Notes: generated from the letters alone by a model not told the origin. A stretch of DNA of 64,000 bases from Gammaproteobacteria bacterium (GCA_023383705.1 JAHDYM010000001.1:27239-91238), one strand, 5' to 3'; positions 7,885 to 15,965 are shown, counted from the stretch's first letter. A program made the numbers and translations.

Positions 7885-9603
7885 TTGAACAGCTTTCTCG
7901 GGGCTGCCAACGCGATCCTCTGGCACAACGCCGTGCTGCTTCTCGTGCTCGGCACGGGGATCGTCTTCACGCTGTGGACGCGCTTCAGCCAGTTCCGCTC
8001 GCTGACGCACGGCCTGCACGTACTGCGCGGCCGCTACGACAACCCCGCAGACCCGGGCGCCATCAATCATTTCCAGGCGCTGTCGGCCGCACTGTCGGCG
8101 ACGGTCGGCCTCGGCAACATCGGCGGCGTGGCACTCGCGATCACCCTCGGCGGACCCGGCGCGGTGTTCTGGATGTGGGTGGTCGGCTTCTTCGGCATGG
8201 CGCTGAAGACCACCGAAGTCACCCTGGCGATGCTCTACCGGAATACCAGCGACCCCGACAATCCGCACGGCGGCACGATGTGGGTCATCAGCAAGGCGCT
8301 CGCGGACGGCCCGGCCTGGCGGCAGAAACTCGGCAAGCTGATCGGCGGCCTGTTCTGCATCACGCTGATGATCATGGCGGTTACCGGCGGCAACATGTTC
8401 CAGGCCTGGAACGTGGGCAATATCACCAACCTGTACTTTGGCGTGCCCGATATCGTGACCGGCATCGTGCTGGCGGTCATCGTCGGCCTGGTGATCCTTG
8501 GCGGCATACACCGGATCGGCCGGGTGGCCGGGGCGCTGGTGCCGTTCATGGTCACCACGTATTTCGTGGCAGCGATCTATGTCCTGGCGCTGCATGCCAG
8601 CGAGATCCCCGCCATGTTCGGACTGATCCTGCGCTCGGCCTTCTCGGCGACCGAAGCCAGCGGCGCCTTCATCGGCGGCACCATGGGCTATGCCTTCCTG
8701 TACGGGATGAAGCGTGCGATTTTCTCCAACGAAGCTGGCCAGGGTACTTCGCCGATCGCCCATTCAGCCGCAAAGACCAGCGAACCGGTGCGCGAGTCGG
8801 TGGTTGCCGGCCTCGAACCCTTCATCGACACGATCGTGGTCTGCACGCTGACGGCGCTGGTCATCATCGTGACCGGGACCTGGAACCGTCCTGCCGAGGC
8901 GGTCCTGCCCGACGAAGTTCGCATCGTGGCCACCGCAGCGGGTGAATGGAGCCTGCCGGAGACACAGGCGCCGGCCCGCACCGGCAGCACCTGGTCCGGT
9001 GGCGAACACGTCTACGTGATCGTGCGGGGCACGGCAAACAGGCAGAGCGGTAACAACCTGCACCGGCTGGCCGGCACCGTGACGCTTGCGGAGCCAGGCA
9101 GCGCGGTCATCCGCTGGAGCACCCTGCAGGGCACCGAAGCGCCGGAACTCCATGACCGCGGCATCTACGTCAGCTACGTCGGCGCCGCGCTGACTGCCGT
9201 CGCATTTGATTCGGTGTTGCCCGGCCTGGGGCGCTGGGTCGTGACCCTGACTGTCTGGCTGTTCGCGATTTCGACGATGATTTCCTACAGCTACTACGCC
9301 GAGCAGGGCATCGTGTACCTGGCCGGTGAGCGCTGGGTTGCGCCTTTCAAGTACGTCTACTGCAGCCTTGCGATCATCGCGACGCTCGGCTTCCTGAAGT
9401 CCGACGCCGAACTCGACAACCTGAGCGGGTTTGGCACCGGGCTGATGCTGTTCGTGAACATCCCGGTCATGTGGTTCATGGCTCATCGTGCGATGCGCGC
9501 CTATCACGACTACATGGCCCGGCTGGATTCCGGGCAGATCGGTCCCGGGCATGCGCCGCCGGCACTGCGCGACGTCATCAGCGGCCACGATGTAGACAGG
9601 TAG
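7885..9603 (+). CDS. Sodium:alanine symporter family protein (AGCS)
   Basis: This is an inner-membrane amino-acid carrier of the alanine/glycine:cation symporter family. Family motifs include ALSATVGLGNIGGVALAI near residue 70, GAVFWMWVVGFFGMALK, GTMGYAFLYGMKRAIFSNEAGQGTSPIAHSAAKT split across two helices, and TMISYSYYAEQGI. The chosen start is TTG 7885, one base after the thiolase stop, with GGAG about nine bases upstream; it gives 572 residues. A hydrophilic block of about 90 residues (roughly 335-425) between two membrane helices makes it longer than the typical 450-residue AGCS carrier. Its stop lies inside a REP-like element shared with the convergent gene. Confidence 0.9.
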   Translation: MNSFLGAANAILWHNAVLLLVLGTGIVFTLWTRFSQFRSLTHGLHVLRGRYDNPADPGAINHFQALSAALSATVGLGNIGGVALAITLGGPGAVFWMWVVGFFGMALKTTEVTLAMLYRNTSDPDNPHGGTMWVISKALADGPAWRQKLGKLIGGLFCITLMIMAVTGGNMFQAWNVGNITNLYFGVPDIVTGIVLAVIVGLVILGGIHRIGRVAGALVPFMVTTYFVAAIYVLALHASEIPAMFGLILRSAFSATEASGAFIGGTMGYAFLYGMKRAIFSNEAGQGTSPIAHSAAKTSEPVRESVVAGLEPFIDTIVVCTLTALVIIVTGTWNRPAEAVLPDEVRIVATAAGEWSLPETQAPARTGSTWSGGEHVYVIVRGTANRQSGNNLHRLAGTVTLAEPGSAVIRWSTLQGTEAPELHDRGIYVSYVGAALTAVAFDSVLPGLGRWVVTLTVWLFAISTMISYSYYAEQGIVYLAGERWVAPFKYVYCSLAIIATLGFLKSDAELDNLSGFGTGLMLFVNIPVMWFMAHRAMRAYHDYMARLDSGQIGPGHAPPALRDVISGHDVDR

Positions 9604-9622
9604 GCCCGGCTTCAGCCGCGAT
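9600..9622. repeat. REP-like element spanning two convergent stop codons
   Basis: These 23 bases match the REP-like units at 31806-31828, 31846-31868 and 35015-35037 in 21 of 23 positions, in the form GTAGG-(6-7 variable)-GGCTTCAGCCGCGAT. The core GCGGCTTCAGCCGC type hairpin is only mildly altered. The TAG at 9601-9603 is the stop of the symporter, and the TCA at 9612-9614 is the reverse-strand TGA of the oxidoreductase. Confidence 0.7.
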
Positions 9623-10718
9623 CGAGCAGTCCGGCAACATGATCCGCCATCGCCAGCGAAGCGGTGAGCCCCGGCGAATCGATGCCATAGAGATTGACCA
9701 GCCCGGGCACACCGTGGGCTCCCTCGCCCTGGACCATGAAGTCGGCCGCAGGCTCCCCGGGTCCGGACAGTTTCGGACGGATGCCGGTATGGCCGGGCTG
9801 CAGCCGGGCTGCATCGAGACCGGGATAGTAGCGGCGGATCGCCGTGACAAAGTCCTCGCGCCTGTGCGGGTCGAAGCTGTAGTCGACCGACGCGATCCAC
9901 TGCAGGTCGGGGCCAAAGCGCACCGCACCACCGAGGTCCAGCGTGACGTGGATGCCCAGGTCCGCCGGGCCGGCAAGCGGGTACACGAGGTGACGGAAAG
10001 GTGCTTTGCCAGCCAGCCGGTAATAGTGGCCGCGTGCCAGATGCAGGGACGGGATCGTTGCCGGCGGAAGTGCCTCGATGGTTCCGGCGAGTTCCTGTGC
10101 ATGCAGGCCGGCGGCATTGACCAGCATTGCGCAGCGAATCACCGTCGCGCCACCGGCCTGGATCTCGAAGCGCTGCTTTCGGCGCACCACGCGATCCACC
10201 CGCGTGTTGAGCGCGACGATACCCCGATGTGCCTCCAGGTCGCCCTGCAGGGCCAGCATATAGGCCCGGCTGTCGATGATCCCGGTCGATGGTGAATGCA
10301 GCGCCTGCACGCAATGCACGGCAGGTTCGAGATCAGCGACATCGGCAGGACCCAGCCTTGCCAGGTCGCTGACACCGTTGGCGCGGGCCTGCTCGAGGTA
10401 GCTGTCGAGCACGGGGATTTCCGCATCCCGGGTCGCGACGATCAGCTTGCCGGTGCGGGCATGGGGAATGCCCTTCCCTGCACAGTAGCGGTAGAGCTGC
10501 TGGCGGCCAGCCACGCACAGCTGCGCCTTGAGCGTACCGGGCGGATAGTAGATCCCGGCGTGCACGACTTCCGAGTTGCGGCTGCTGGTCCCGGTACCGG
10601 TGGCGCTGGCTGCCTCCACGACGATCACTTCCAGACCGCGCAAGGCCAGCGCACGGCCGACTGCAAGGCCGATGACACCCGCGCCGACGACGACGCAGTC
10701 AACCGTATCGCTGTGCAT
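9612..10718 (-). CDS. FAD-dependent oxidoreductase, L-2-hydroxyglutarate dehydrogenase-like
   Basis: This is a 368-residue DAO-fold flavoprotein. The N-terminal FAD-binding loop is VVVGAGVIGLAVGRALALRG (residues 10-29), followed by VVEAA. Later blocks are GTSSRNSEVVHAGIYYPPGTLKA, VNAAGLHAQELA and the C-terminal GIDSPGLTASLAMADHVAGLL. This pattern matches the LhgO/YgaF group, which oxidises L-2-hydroxyglutarate to 2-oxoglutarate with electrons passing to quinone, although related glycerol-3-phosphate and amino-acid oxidases share the fold. It converges with the symporter, with eight bases between the stops. Confidence 0.85.
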   Translation of the reverse strand: MHSDTVDCVVVGAGVIGLAVGRALALRGLEVIVVEAASATGTGTSSRNSEVVHAGIYYPPGTLKAQLCVAGRQQLYRYCAGKGIPHARTGKLIVATRDAEIPVLDSYLEQARANGVSDLARLGPADVADLEPAVHCVQALHSPSTGIIDSRAYMLALQGDLEAHRGIVALNTRVDRVVRRKQRFEIQAGGATVIRCAMLVNAAGLHAQELAGTIEALPPATIPSLHLARGHYYRLAGKAPFRHLVYPLAGPADLGIHVTLDLGGAVRFGPDLQWIASVDYSFDPHRREDFVTAIRRYYPGLDAARLQPGHTGIRPKLSGPGEPAADFMVQGEGAHGVPGLVNLYGIDSPGLTASLAMADHVAGLLDRG

Positions 10719-10741
10719 GCCGGCAGGAACTCCCGGATTCT

Positions 10742-11617
10742 CTACTGGCAGTTGTGTTGCCTGATGAAAAGGTCGACATCGTCGGCGACGGGCGCGAGCC
10801 AGCTCAGCGGGCGGGCCAGTGCCAGCACGATATCCGCATGCTCCCGATCCGGCACGATCACCAGCTGCGCCTGGCCGCTGGCCGCCGTGACCAGCTCGGC
10901 AAGCCTGGCGGAGTTGCGCGGCTTCACGGTGTTGTCGAGATAGCCGTGAATGAGCAGCGCCGGTCCTTCATGACCATTCACGAAATTGACCGGCTGGCTG
11001 GCCGCACGCGTGGCCGCCGGAAAGATCTCTTCCAGCGGTCCGCCAACCAGTGGCAGGAAGTCATAGGGGCCGGAAAGACCGATGAAGCCGCAGGTCTTCT
11101 GCGGTGCGCCCGCCGCCTGCAGGTAGCTGTCGTCGTAATGCACAAGCGCGGCAATCTGTGCGCCGGCCGAATGGCCCATGACGAACACATTGCCGGCATC
11201 GCCACCGTATTGCGAAATATTGTCAAAGGTCCAGCGCAGCGCATCGGCGGCATCGTTGACGAACTCCGGAAACGTTACCGCCGGGTACAGCCGGTAGTCG
11301 GGGATCACGACCACATAACCCCGCCGCACCAGCGTGGAGGCGACGAACCTGTACTGTTCCCTGGCGCCGCTCTGCCAGCTGCCGCCGTAAAGAAACACGA
11401 TCACCGGATTGCGGGACCCGTTGCCGGCATCGGCATCGGGTGCATACACATCGAGCGACAGCTCGTGTGTGCCAAAGGGAATGTTCCGGTAGTCGTGGCC
11501 CGGGCCGATTCCGCTGACGGAATTGATGACGCCCAGTGGACTGCAACCGCTGATCAGTGCGGCCAGCAACAGCACCGCCAGGCCGGGCGTTGTCCGCAAG
11601 CCGGATCCCCGCGTCAT
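10742..11617 (-). CDS. Lipoprotein alpha/beta hydrolase (carboxylesterase type)
   Basis: From the chosen ATG the protein is 291 residues with a signal peptide ending in the lipobox LISGC (about residues 21-25), so it should be lipid-anchored. The catalytic domain shows the oxyanion segment VIVFLYGGSWQSG, the nucleophile elbow GHSAGAQ, and late acidic and histidine positions in HGYLDNTV and PDREHADIV. This resembles the BD-FAE/hormone-sensitive-lipase-like esterases. A longer frame adds 15 residues at the N-terminus, but the shorter form gives a standard signal peptide and does not overlap the upstream gene. The natural substrate is unknown. Confidence 0.85.
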   Translation of the reverse strand: MTRGSGLRTTPGLAVLLLAALISGCSPLGVINSVSGIGPGHDYRNIPFGTHELSLDVYAPDADAGNGSRNPVIVFLYGGSWQSGAREQYRFVASTLVRRGYVVVIPDYRLYPAVTFPEFVNDAADALRWTFDNISQYGGDAGNVFVMGHSAGAQIAALVHYDDSYLQAAGAPQKTCGFIGLSGPYDFLPLVGGPLEEIFPAATRAASQPVNFVNGHEGPALLIHGYLDNTVKPRNSARLAELVTAASGQAQLVIVPDREHADIVLALARPLSWLAPVADDVDLFIRQHNCQ

Positions 11618-11640
11618 GGCCGGCACGCCGGCAGCTGCAC

Positions 11641-11856
11641 TCAGCGCCAGCCCATCAGCCATCGTTCATCGTTCTTCAGTTCGCGCCAGTCCATCTCGGT
11701 TTCGCGCCGGCTGTGGACCGCCTCAAGGATGCAGCTTTGCACATGCCCCTCCATATCACTATTCAGCGCGGTTACCAGAAAGTGCTTCTCCCGGTTGCGG
11801 GGGTGCACCGCAGTCCACTTGCTGTGCTGAAGCTTGTGCGGATTGATACGGTTCAT
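11641..11856 (-). CDS. TIGR02450 family small conserved protein
   Basis: This is a 71-residue protein beginning MNRINPHKLQHSKWTAV, with NREKHFLVT and a tryptophan-rich end (EMDWRELKNDERWLMGW). The pattern matches the small TIGR02450 proteins of proteobacteria, whose function is unknown. The start at 11856 is chosen because family members begin exactly at this motif; the frame is open further upstream, but that region carries RHS remnant sequence. It lies just upstream of the esterase on the same strand. Confidence 0.8.
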   Translation of the reverse strand: MNRINPHKLQHSKWTAVHPRNREKHFLVTALNSDMEGHVQSCILEAVHSRRETEMDWRELKNDERWLMGWR

Positions 11857-11948
11857 GGCTTGTCGACTATTGTTGCTCACAAATGGGATTCGGCCGGCAT
11901 CAGCGATAAGATGCATTACGGAATCCAGCTCAATTCCTGACATATGAA

Positions 11949-12024
11949 GTTGTGAATCAGGCCGAGCTTGTCCATGTGCTCGTGACTGGTATAGCCACGG
12001 GGCAGCAGCGCCAGCGTTGGTCGA
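11949..12024 (-). pseudogene. RHS/YD-repeat protein remnant, downstream piece
   Basis: In the minus-strand frame that ends in CTC-GGC-CTG-ATT-CAC-AAC this stretch reads LLPRGYTSHEHMDKLGLIHN, the hallmark that precedes the variable toxin tip of RHS proteins (usually RGFTGHEHLD-xx-GLIHMNGR). No start codon or complementary C-terminus remains, and it runs straight into the toxin stop codon. Together with the piece at 12547-12875 it is the relic of one RHS gene, separated by the toxin-antitoxin pair. Confidence 0.7.
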
Positions 12025-12348
12025 TTACTGGTCGCCGGATGCGCCCGGCAAAGCGGCTCCATCAGGCTCATAGAGCCGGCGGCCATGGATCACGTTGACG
12101 ACCACCAGGACTTCGTCGCGAACCTGGTAGATGACGCGGTAGCTGTAAACAAAGCGCTCGCGCACATCATCCCGCCCGAACTCCGGCACCACCCGGCCAA
12201 GCCGTGGATGACGCGGGAGGCTGCGGGCCAGGGTGACGATCTTGCTGACCACTGCCGCTGCGTAGTGCGGCGAGTCTCGCTCGATGTATTCAGCGATGCT
12301 CTGCAAATCGTCCGCAGCAGCAACCGACCAGATCAGGCGCCGAGCCAC
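12025..12348 (-). CDS. Type II toxin of the RelE/ParE superfamily
   Basis: This is a 107-residue protein with the ParE/RelE fold signature: RLIWSVAAADDLQSIAEYIERDSP at the N-terminus, then LPRHPRLGRVVPEF, RERFVYSYRVIYQV and VVVNVIHGRRLYE. The N-terminal helix pair and the RVIYQV strand resemble ParE (gyrase-directed) more than RelE (ribosome-dependent), but the target cannot be read from sequence. Its start overlaps the end of the upstream antitoxin by 16 bases, the usual coupling of antitoxin and toxin. The module sits between two pieces of a broken RHS gene. Confidence 0.88.
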   Translation of the reverse strand: MARRLIWSVAAADDLQSIAEYIERDSPHYAAAVVSKIVTLARSLPRHPRLGRVVPEFGRDDVRERFVYSYRVIYQVRDEVLVVVNVIHGRRLYEPDGAALPGASGDQ

Positions 12349-12521
12349 TTGGCGAGCCGCTGCTCGACCTCAGTCTGGGTCAGGGTACGCCCGGCCTCGA
12401 CATCGGCAAGACCATGCTTGATCTTGTCCAGCACGTAGAGTCCGTATTGCACGTCCTCCAGTGTGCTGTCCTTGGGCAGGTGCTTCAGGACCGTGGCCAC
12501 CTCGTCACTGACTGCACTCAT
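12333..12521 (-). CDS. Small antitoxin partner of the ParE/RelE toxin
   Basis: This 62-residue acidic, helical protein (MSAVSDEVATVLKHLPKDS, then LEDVQYGLYVLDKIKHGLADVEAGRT and TEVEQRLAKW) lies directly upstream of and overlaps the toxin gene. The pattern resembles the small YlcI/RHH-less antitoxins often paired with ParE-like toxins. I do not see a clear DNA-binding motif. Its role is inferred from position, size and the coupled start. It is translated first, as antitoxins usually are. Confidence 0.8.
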   Translation of the reverse strand: MSAVSDEVATVLKHLPKDSTLEDVQYGLYVLDKIKHGLADVEAGRTLTQTEVEQRLAKWLGA

Positions 12522-12546
12522 GTCGTTCTCCGGTCATCGATCCTGG

Positions 12547-12875
12547 CTATCTTAGTCCGCCCGGCCACCCCGCGGCCAGCGTCGCCGACAGCAGGTTGCT
12601 GCCCGGACTCAGGCTCAGCCAGGCGTTCGTCGTGGCATTGTGGCGCTTGCCCCAAGGGTCATAACTCAGCCGCTCTGTGAGTGTCCTGGCACCAGTACCC
12701 GTGCTGTACTCGGTGTGGATCGCGATTATCTGGCCACCTGCAGCGGTCCAGGTGATGGTCCTGCCGCCGCCCATGACTATGCCGCCATTATTGTCATAAT
12801 GGTGGTCAGCTCTGCTCGCTACAGCAGCGCTTGGTGCGTCGCCAGCTTGGGCCAGCGAAAAATAAATCCGATACC
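12547..12875 (-). pseudogene. RHS/YD-repeat protein remnant, upstream piece
   Basis: The minus-strand frame reads, in order, RYRIYFSLAQAGDAP, then HYDNNGGIVMGGGRTITWT, then LTERLSYDPWGKRHN. YDNNG-x-GRTITWT and YDPWGKRR are classic RHS repeat and core motifs. The frame is open from the phaC stop codon to a stop at 12547, with no plausible start at its beginning, so the N-terminal bulk of the gene is gone. An ATG at 12774 lies inside the repeat and is unlikely to be a real start. It is a degraded fragment. Confidence 0.75.
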
Positions 12876-12877
12876 TT

Positions 12878-14695
12878 TTAGGCCGACCGTACCTTCACGA
12901 AAGAACCCGGTGCAGCCTCGATCACGGCCAGCTTGCCATCGCCCGGCTTGCGCGCCGGCACCATCTCGCCGGAGTGCGCCGCCAGCCAGTCCTGCCAGTC
13001 CGGCCACCACGAACCCGGGTGCTCCGCAGCACCCCTGAGCCAGGCATCGATCTCCCAGGGTTCGTCATCGTTGCGCCAGTACTGGTACTTCTTCGCATCC
13101 GGCGGATTGATGACGCCGGCGATATGCCCCGAACCGGCCAGCAGGAAACGCACCGGCCCGGAGAAGTTGTGCCGGGCCTTGAACACCGAGCGGAAGGGCG
13201 CGATGTGGTCTTCGCGGCAGGCCTCCAGGTAGACGGGCACCGTCACTTTCGTCAGGTCTATGGGCACGCCGGCCAGCTCGACAACGCCCGGCTTGACCAG
13301 ATTGTTGTGGAGGTACATCTGCCGCAGGTAGAACAGGTGCATCTTGCGCGGCATGCGCGTGGCATCGGCATTCCAGTGCAGCAGGTCGAAGGGCTGGGCT
13401 TCCTTGCCGAGCAGGTAGTTGTTGACGAAGAAGGACCAGATCAGGTCGTTGGCACGCAACATGTTGAAGGTGGTGAACATGGCCTGGCCTTCTAGATAAC
13501 CCTTGTCGCCCATCATCTGGTCGAGGTTGTCGAGCTGCTTCTCGTCGATGAATACCGAGAGATCGCCGGGTTCGGAGAAGTCGACCTGGGCGGTGAGCAT
13601 GGTCGCCGCCTTGATGCGCTGGTCGCCGATGCCGGCCAGATAGCCGAGCGCAACCGCGAGCATGGTGCCGCCGATGCAGTAGCCGACCGCGCTGACCTCA
13701 TGCTCGCCGGTGGCGGCCTCGACCGCGTCGAGCGCCGCGATGACGCCCTCGACCAGATAGTCGTCAAAGGTCTTCTGCGCGAGGGTCTCGTCGGGATTGA
13801 CCCAGGACACGGCGAAAACCGTGTAACCCTGGCCCAGCGCCCAGCGGATGAATGACTTTTTCTCGTTGAGATCGAGGATGTAGTACTTGTTGATCCAGGC
13901 CGGGATCATCAGGATCGGCGTGCGGTGCACCTGCTCCGTGACCGGCTCGAACTGGATCAGCTGGAGCAGGTCGTTCTGGAAGACCACCTTGCCGGGCGTC
14001 GTGGCCAGGTTCACACCGAGCTCGAAGGCGTCCGGATCGCTCATGGTGATGCGCAGCTCGCCCTTGCCACGTTCCATGTCGCGCTTGAAGTTCTCTATGC
14101 CCTGGGCGAGGTTCCTGCCCTGGCTCTCCCAGGTCGCGCGCAGCACCTCGGGATTGGTCCACACGAAGTTGCTCGGCGCAAAGGCATCGGCAAACTGCCG
14201 CGTGTAGAAGTTCACCTTCTTCGCGGTCTGCGCATCCAGGCCTTCGAGGCCCGACATCGTGTCCACAAGCCAGCGCGAGGTGATCAGGTAGGACTGCTTG
14301 ATGTAGTCGAACAGCGCGTTCTCCTGCCAGTCCGGATGCCGGAAACGGCGATCGCCCGGCTCCGGTTCCGCAACCGGCGGCAAGGCCGGCGCTGCCGGCT
14401 GGCCGCTGCCCTGCGCACGGGCGGCCATCGAGGCGGCCATCTGCTGCCAGAGCTGCATGTGCTGTTGCCAGAGTTGCAGGTTGGCCTGCAGCAGCCGCGC
14501 CGGGCTCATCGACAGCTGGCTGGCTGCCTCGTGCATGGCCGGGGCGACGTTGAGCGGATCGAGGCCGCGACCGGCACCGGTGGTGGGTGCCTTCATGGCC
14601 TCGGCAAACATGGCCTGTGCCGCCTGGGTGTATGCGGCAAGCTGGCGGGAAAATTCGGCGGGATCGTAGGCGGGGAATCCGGGTTCTGTGGCCAT
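12878..14695 (-). CDS. phaC: Class I poly(3-hydroxyalkanoate) synthase PhaC
   Basis: PhaC polymerises 3-hydroxyacyl-CoA into PHA granules. The 605-residue protein has the lipase-like box GYCIGG with the catalytic cysteine (about residue 340), the aspartate in ACREDHIAPF and the histidine in GSGHIAGVINPP, plus the conserved NYLLGKEAQPFDLLHWNAD block. An N-terminal poly(HB) polymerase domain precedes the hydrolase fold. Length and motifs fit class I, which acts without PhaE or PhaR-synthase subunits. An ATG 30 bases further upstream is also possible; neither start has a strong ribosome-binding site. It is followed downstream by RHS debris and preceded by phaR and phasin on the same strand. Confidence 0.93.
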   Translation of the reverse strand: MATEPGFPAYDPAEFSRQLAAYTQAAQAMFAEAMKAPTTGAGRGLDPLNVAPAMHEAASQLSMSPARLLQANLQLWQQHMQLWQQMAASMAARAQGSGQPAAPALPPVAEPEPGDRRFRHPDWQENALFDYIKQSYLITSRWLVDTMSGLEGLDAQTAKKVNFYTRQFADAFAPSNFVWTNPEVLRATWESQGRNLAQGIENFKRDMERGKGELRITMSDPDAFELGVNLATTPGKVVFQNDLLQLIQFEPVTEQVHRTPILMIPAWINKYYILDLNEKKSFIRWALGQGYTVFAVSWVNPDETLAQKTFDDYLVEGVIAALDAVEAATGEHEVSAVGYCIGGTMLAVALGYLAGIGDQRIKAATMLTAQVDFSEPGDLSVFIDEKQLDNLDQMMGDKGYLEGQAMFTTFNMLRANDLIWSFFVNNYLLGKEAQPFDLLHWNADATRMPRKMHLFYLRQMYLHNNLVKPGVVELAGVPIDLTKVTVPVYLEACREDHIAPFRSVFKARHNFSGPVRFLLAGSGHIAGVINPPDAKKYQYWRNDDEPWEIDAWLRGAAEHPGSWWPDWQDWLAAHSGEMVPARKPGDGKLAVIEAAPGSFVKVRSA

Positions 14696-14741
14696 GCTGA
14701 GGGCGGATTGCCGCCCGGCATTCAACCCGGCGGCAGCGCGT

Positions 14742-15260
14742 CTACTCCTTGTGATCGGTGGGCTTGTCCTTGCTCCTGTCCGGCGCGGGACGCGGCATCA
14801 TCATGTCGAGAAAGGTCTTCTGCATCTGTGTCCAGGCCTCGATGTTTTTCGCAGCCATGTCCTGCATGGATCCCAGCGGCGTCATGGTCGGCGGAACCAT
14901 GCCGAGCGGCAGGGCGCCCATCGACTTCTGGATCTGCTCATGCAGGCCCTTTTGCTGCTTCATGAACACGTCGAGGCTGCGTTCGAGATAACCGCCCATC
15001 AGCTCCTGCAGGGGATTCCCATAGAAGCGGATGATGTGCCGGAGCATCTCCGCCGAGAGTATCGGCCGGCCACCCTGCTCCTGCTCGGCGATCACCTGCA
15101 GCAGGATGCTGCGTGTGATGTCCTCGCCGGTGGTGTCATCGATCACCACCACATCTTCGCCGCTGGCAACCAGCTGCCTGATGCCATCCAGCGTGACGTG
15201 CCGGCTGGCCTCGGTGTCGTAGAGGCGGCGATTGGCGTACTTCTTTACTGTCCTTGGCAT
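14742..15260 (-). CDS. phaR: PHA synthesis repressor PhaR
   Basis: PhaR binds DNA and PHA granules and represses phasin and PHA genes until polymer titrates it. The 172-residue protein begins MPRTVKKYANRRLYDTE, the invariant N-terminal DNA-binding motif of the family, followed by a PHB accumulation regulatory domain (ITRSILLQVIAEQEQGG, LRHIIRFYGNPLQELMGGYLE). The ATG at 15260 is chosen because the family motif starts there; the frame continues upstream without coding character. The C-terminus is charged and probably disordered. It lies between phasin and phaC on the same strand, so it may control both neighbours. Confidence 0.92.
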   Translation of the reverse strand: MPRTVKKYANRRLYDTEASRHVTLDGIRQLVASGEDVVVIDDTTGEDITRSILLQVIAEQEQGGRPILSAEMLRHIIRFYGNPLQELMGGYLERSLDVFMKQQKGLHEQIQKSMGALPLGMVPPTMTPLGSMQDMAAKNIEAWTQMQKTFLDMMMPRPAPDRSKDKPTDHKE

Positions 15261-15381
15261 GAGCCCGGTCACCTGATCAGCAGTTCTGCCTGTCTCTCCT
15301 GCCCCCGATTCTAACCCGGGAATCCGGGGCCGGGATGTGCAGTGCGACACGGCAGTGGCGGCAACGGGATCGGGATCGCCA

Positions 15382-15421
15382 GAAAAGAAAAGGGTGCTTG
15401 CCACCTCGGCGGCAAGCACCC
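15382..15421 (-). terminator. Rho-independent terminator after the phasin gene
   Basis: On the minus strand a perfect 11-base-pair stem GGGTGCTTGCC / GGCAAGCACCC (15411-15421 with 15392-15402), with an 8-base loop, is followed directly by TTTTCTTTT. It begins 22 bases after the phasin stop. This separates phasin transcription from phaR-phaC, in line with phasin being made in large excess. Confidence 0.9.
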
Positions 15422-15443
15422 CTTCAGAAGGGCAGTAGCGGCT

Positions 15444-15779
15444 TCAGGCGGCCTTGTTCTGGCTGGCAGCAACCGTGGCCTGGGCCTTGGCCTGCACGCT
15501 GCCGGCGATTTCCACGTACTCCTGCGTGCGGCGGGCGAGCTGCTCGCCGAATGCACGGGTGGACTCGATCTGGCGGGCCAGGAACTCACCGTAGTTGGCA
15601 ACGTTGGTCGGCAGGCGGGCCTGGTCGACGGCGAAATTGATGTAATCACCGAGGACAGCGTAGTTCTGCTGGGAAAGGCGCTCGAAGGCTTCAACGGCAA
15701 CGCCATTGAAGGCGCGCAGGGGCTCCAGAGCCTCTTTCTGGAAAGCAAAGACGTTCGGGAACTGGTTCAGGTTGGTCAT
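15444..15779 (-). CDS. Phasin family protein
   Basis: Phasins coat PHA granules and limit their size. This 111-residue, mostly helical protein begins MTNLNQFPNVFAFQKEALEPLRAFNGVAVEAFERLSQQ and continues with YINFAVDQAR and FLARQIESTRAFGEQLARRTQEYVEIA, the amphipathic heptad pattern of Phasin_2-like proteins. It ends in an alanine-rich tail. AAGGAG sits seven bases before the ATG. It has its own strong promoter (15824-15852) and terminator, and lies immediately upstream of phaR and phaC. Confidence 0.92.
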   Translation of the reverse strand: MTNLNQFPNVFAFQKEALEPLRAFNGVAVEAFERLSQQNYAVLGDYINFAVDQARLPTNVANYGEFLARQIESTRAFGEQLARRTQEYVEIAGSVQAKAQATVAASQNKAA

Positions 15780-15823
15780 GGAAGCACTCCTTGAAAGCGG
15801 TTTGTTCGGCAGGGACGGGAGGC

Positions 15824-15852
15824 ATTCTAGACCAAGTTGTTGTGCAGCGCAA
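15824..15852 (-). promoter_or_regulatory. Sigma-70 promoter of the phasin gene
   Basis: On the minus strand TTGCGC (15847-15852) and TAGAAT (15824-15829) are separated by exactly 17 bases; the -10 matches 5 of 6. Transcription should start near 15817, about 38 bases before the phasin ATG. The surrounding 100 bases are strikingly AT-rich for this genome, and a second weaker pair (TTGCGC-17-TATTAA) lies further upstream. PhaR operators would be expected here, but I cannot identify one. Confidence 0.6.
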
Positions 15853-15965
15853 GAGAACTGCGTGATTTATGCAAATTATTGGTTTTTATATGCTATTTAA
15901 TACCTATCTCCTGCTTTTAGCGCAATTGTATTGCACTGCGCACGAACAAGCTCCGGCAACCCTGC

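Noticed and set aside
12819..13010. A 63-codon minus-strand frame overlapping the phaC end
   Set aside because: It is out of frame with phaC and crosses its stop into RHS relic sequence; there is no ribosome-binding site or family match.
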